Both the position numbers and the translations under genes were made by a program. The notes under the pieces are model-generated. The model was not told the origin of the DNA. It saw only the letters and a list, made by a program, of their open reading frames with translations, and searched no databases. From JBOFCO01 sp051646105 (lineage in GTDB: Bacteria; Pseudomonadota; Alphaproteobacteria; Rhodobacterales; Rhodobacteraceae), in NCBI GenBank assembly GCA_051646105.1, contig JBOFCO010000211.1, positions 1 through 8,463 on the forward strand: a stretch of DNA of 8,463 nt. The letters run 5' to 3'. This document shows positions 7,122 to 8,463 of this stretch, one piece after another. Position 1 is the stretch's first letter, and the number at the start of each line of letters is the position of its first letter.

Positions 7122-8463
7122 ATTGTTAACCTTTCAAGAATGAACGCTTCAAGCGCCGCAAGATCGTTGTCAAGCCGTGTCACGCGTTCCGGGCGGTCGA
7201 AAAGATCGGCCATACGCGGCGGAAGCGCGGGATGAACACCTGTCGCGGCCTCGACCGCCGCCGGGAATTTGGCCGGATGCGCGGTGGCCAGCGTGACCAT
7301 GGGTCGTGCCGGATCGGTAAAGGCGGGGGCGACATGAACCCCTACGGCAGAGTGCGGGCATATCAGTTCCGCGCTGTTCTTCAGTGTCGCCGCAATGGTG
7401 GCAGAGGTTTCCACCTCCGACGCGCGACCCGAGGAGAACACCTCGCGCAGGGCCTGCAATGCACCCTGCCCTACGGTGAACCGGCCCGTGGTTTTCAGGT
7501 CCTCCATCGCGGAGGTCACGGCCTTTGTATCGCCACCGTAGGCGTAACAGAGTGCACGCTCGAAGTTCGAGGAAACCTGTATATCCATCGACGGGCTGAT
7601 CGAGGGCGCAACCGCACGGGTTTCATAGACACCGGTTGTCAGGCAGCGGTGCAGGATATCGTTCTGGTTGGTGGCGATCACCAGCCGCCCGATGGGCAGA
7701 CCCATGCGCCGCGCGATATAGCCCGCGAAAACGTCGCCGAAATTGCCGGTAGGCACGGTGAAATCCACCGCGCGGTGCGGCGCGCCAAGGGCGGTGGCGG
7801 CGCTGAAGTAATAGACCACCTGTGCCAGAACCCGCGCCCAGTTGATCGAATTGACGCCTGCCAGACGAACCCGGTCACGAAAGGCAAAATCGTTGAACAT
7901 GTCCTTGAGCCGGGCCTGGCAATCGTCAAAGTCGCCGTTCACGGCGATGGCGTGAACATTCGCCTCTGCCGGGGTGGTCATCTGGCGGCGCTGCACATCC
8001 GACACCCGGCCATGCGGGAACAGGATGAACACATCCACACCCGGCACACCGCGAAATGCCTCGATCGCCGCCGAACCCGTATCGCCCGATGTGGCCCCGA
8101 CAATCGTCACCCGTTCGCCACGCCGCGCCAGCGATACGCGGAACAACTGGCCGATCAATTGCATGGCGAAGTCCTTGAACGCCAGCGTCGGGCCGTGGAA
8201 CAGTTCCAGCAGGAAGTGGTTCGGGCCAAGCTGTTTCAGCGGCGCGCGGGCGGCATGGCCGAAACCGGCATAGGCCCGGTCGATGATGGCGCGAAACTCG
8301 TCATCGGCAAAGGCATCGCCCACAAAGGGCCGCATGACGCGAAAGGCGATTTCCTCATACGGCAGCCCGGCAAGTGCCGCGATGTCAGCCCTGTCCATCA
8401 CCGGGATGGTTTCCGGCAGATACAGACCACCGTCGCGGGCAAGCCCGGTCAGCATCGCGGCTT
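7118..8463 (-). CDS. thrC: Threonine synthase, lacking its N-terminal end (runs off right edge)
   Basis: Pyridoxal-phosphate enzyme that converts O-phosphohomoserine and water to threonine and phosphate, the last step of threonine synthesis. The frame is open to the right edge; the methionine at 8455 (MLTGLARDGGLY) is internal, since family members begin roughly 20 residues earlier with an MxYxSTRG-type start. Counting from that methionine, the PLP lysine is K94 in HGPTLAFKDFAMQ, the phosphate-binding region is GATSGDTGSAA at 120-130, SINWARVLAQVVYYF is at 203-217, and PTGNFGD is at 235-241. The visible 447 residues fit a total of about 460. All key residues seen are intact. The stop overlaps the GTG start of the peptidase gene by four bases (GTGA), making thrC the first visible gene of a five-gene block. 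Its promoter and any regulation lie outside the window. Confidence 0.97.
   Translation of the reverse strand, partial: AAMLTGLARDGGLYLPETIPVMDRADIAALAGLPYEEIAFRVMRPFVGDAFADDEFRAIIDRAYAGFGHAARAPLKQLGPNHFLLELFHGPTLAFKDFAMQLIGQLFRVSLARRGERVTIVGATSGDTGSAAIEAFRGVPGVDVFILFPHGRVSDVQRRQMTTPAEANVHAIAVNGDFDDCQARLKDMFNDFAFRDRVRLAGVNSINWARVLAQVVYYFSAATALGAPHRAVDFTVPTGNFGDVFAGYIARRMGLPIGRLVIATNQNDILHRCLTTGVYETRAVAPSISPSMDIQVSSNFERALCYAYGGDTKAVTSAMEDLKTTGRFTVGQGALQALREVFSSGRASEVETSATIAATLKNSAELICPHSAVGVHVAPAFTDPARPMVTLATAHPAKFPAAVEAATGVHPALPPRMADLFDRPERVTRLDNDLAALEAFILERLTM

Noticed and set aside
6375..7235. A 286-codon plus-strand open frame across the peptidase and the end of thrC
   Set aside because: It spans two well-supported minus-strand genes and their junction, and has no recognisable protein features; best explained as a shadow.
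1..8463. A defence system, mobile element, CRISPR array or biosynthetic cluster
   Set aside because: All genes resolve to core metabolic, peptidase, transport or tRNA functions, and I saw no transposase, integrase, spaced repeats or attachment-site duplication next to the tRNA.

Overview
This is a GC-rich chromosomal segment in which every recognisable gene lies on the minus strand. Gene content, overlapping gene starts and stops and the protein sequences suggest an alphaproteobacterium, most likely of the Rhodobacterales (Rhodobacter/Paracoccus/Roseobacter relatives). That placement is inferred from recalled family resemblance, not from a search. I see no mobile element, prophage, CRISPR array, toxin-antitoxin pair or defence island.

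In transcription order (right to left) the window starts inside thrC, the threonine synthase gene, whose first codons lie beyond the right edge. Then come an M16-family zinc peptidase resembling the mitochondrial processing peptidase beta subunit, a RimJ/RimL-type GNAT acetyltransferase, a DUF1697 protein, and an FAD-linked D-2-hydroxyacid dehydrogenase of the D-2-hydroxyglutarate/D-lactate dehydrogenase group. Each of these five genes overlaps the next by 1 to 11 bases, so they look like one translationally coupled operon with its promoter outside the window.

A gap of about 60 bases holds a candidate promoter and a small hairpin. It is followed by a complete tRNA-Gly gene with anticodon UCC and an encoded CCA end. 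About 107 bases further on is a complete ABC exporter half-transporter (six-helix membrane domain fused to an ATPase domain). After another 117-base gap comes the first part (387 codons) of an AMP-forming acyl-CoA synthetase, which runs open off the left edge.

The known roles are amino-acid biosynthesis (thrC), proteolysis and protein acetylation, 2-hydroxyacid oxidation, translation (tRNA), membrane export and acyl activation. Only the five-gene block is clearly co-expressed, and a shared pathway is not evident from sequence. I consider this an ordinary core-genome region and found no convincing undescribed system. The points worth checking are the tight operon, a hairpin sitting where the GNAT gene's ribosome binding site should be, the tRNA promoter arrangement, and a misleading long upstream extension of the ABC transporter frame through the tRNA.
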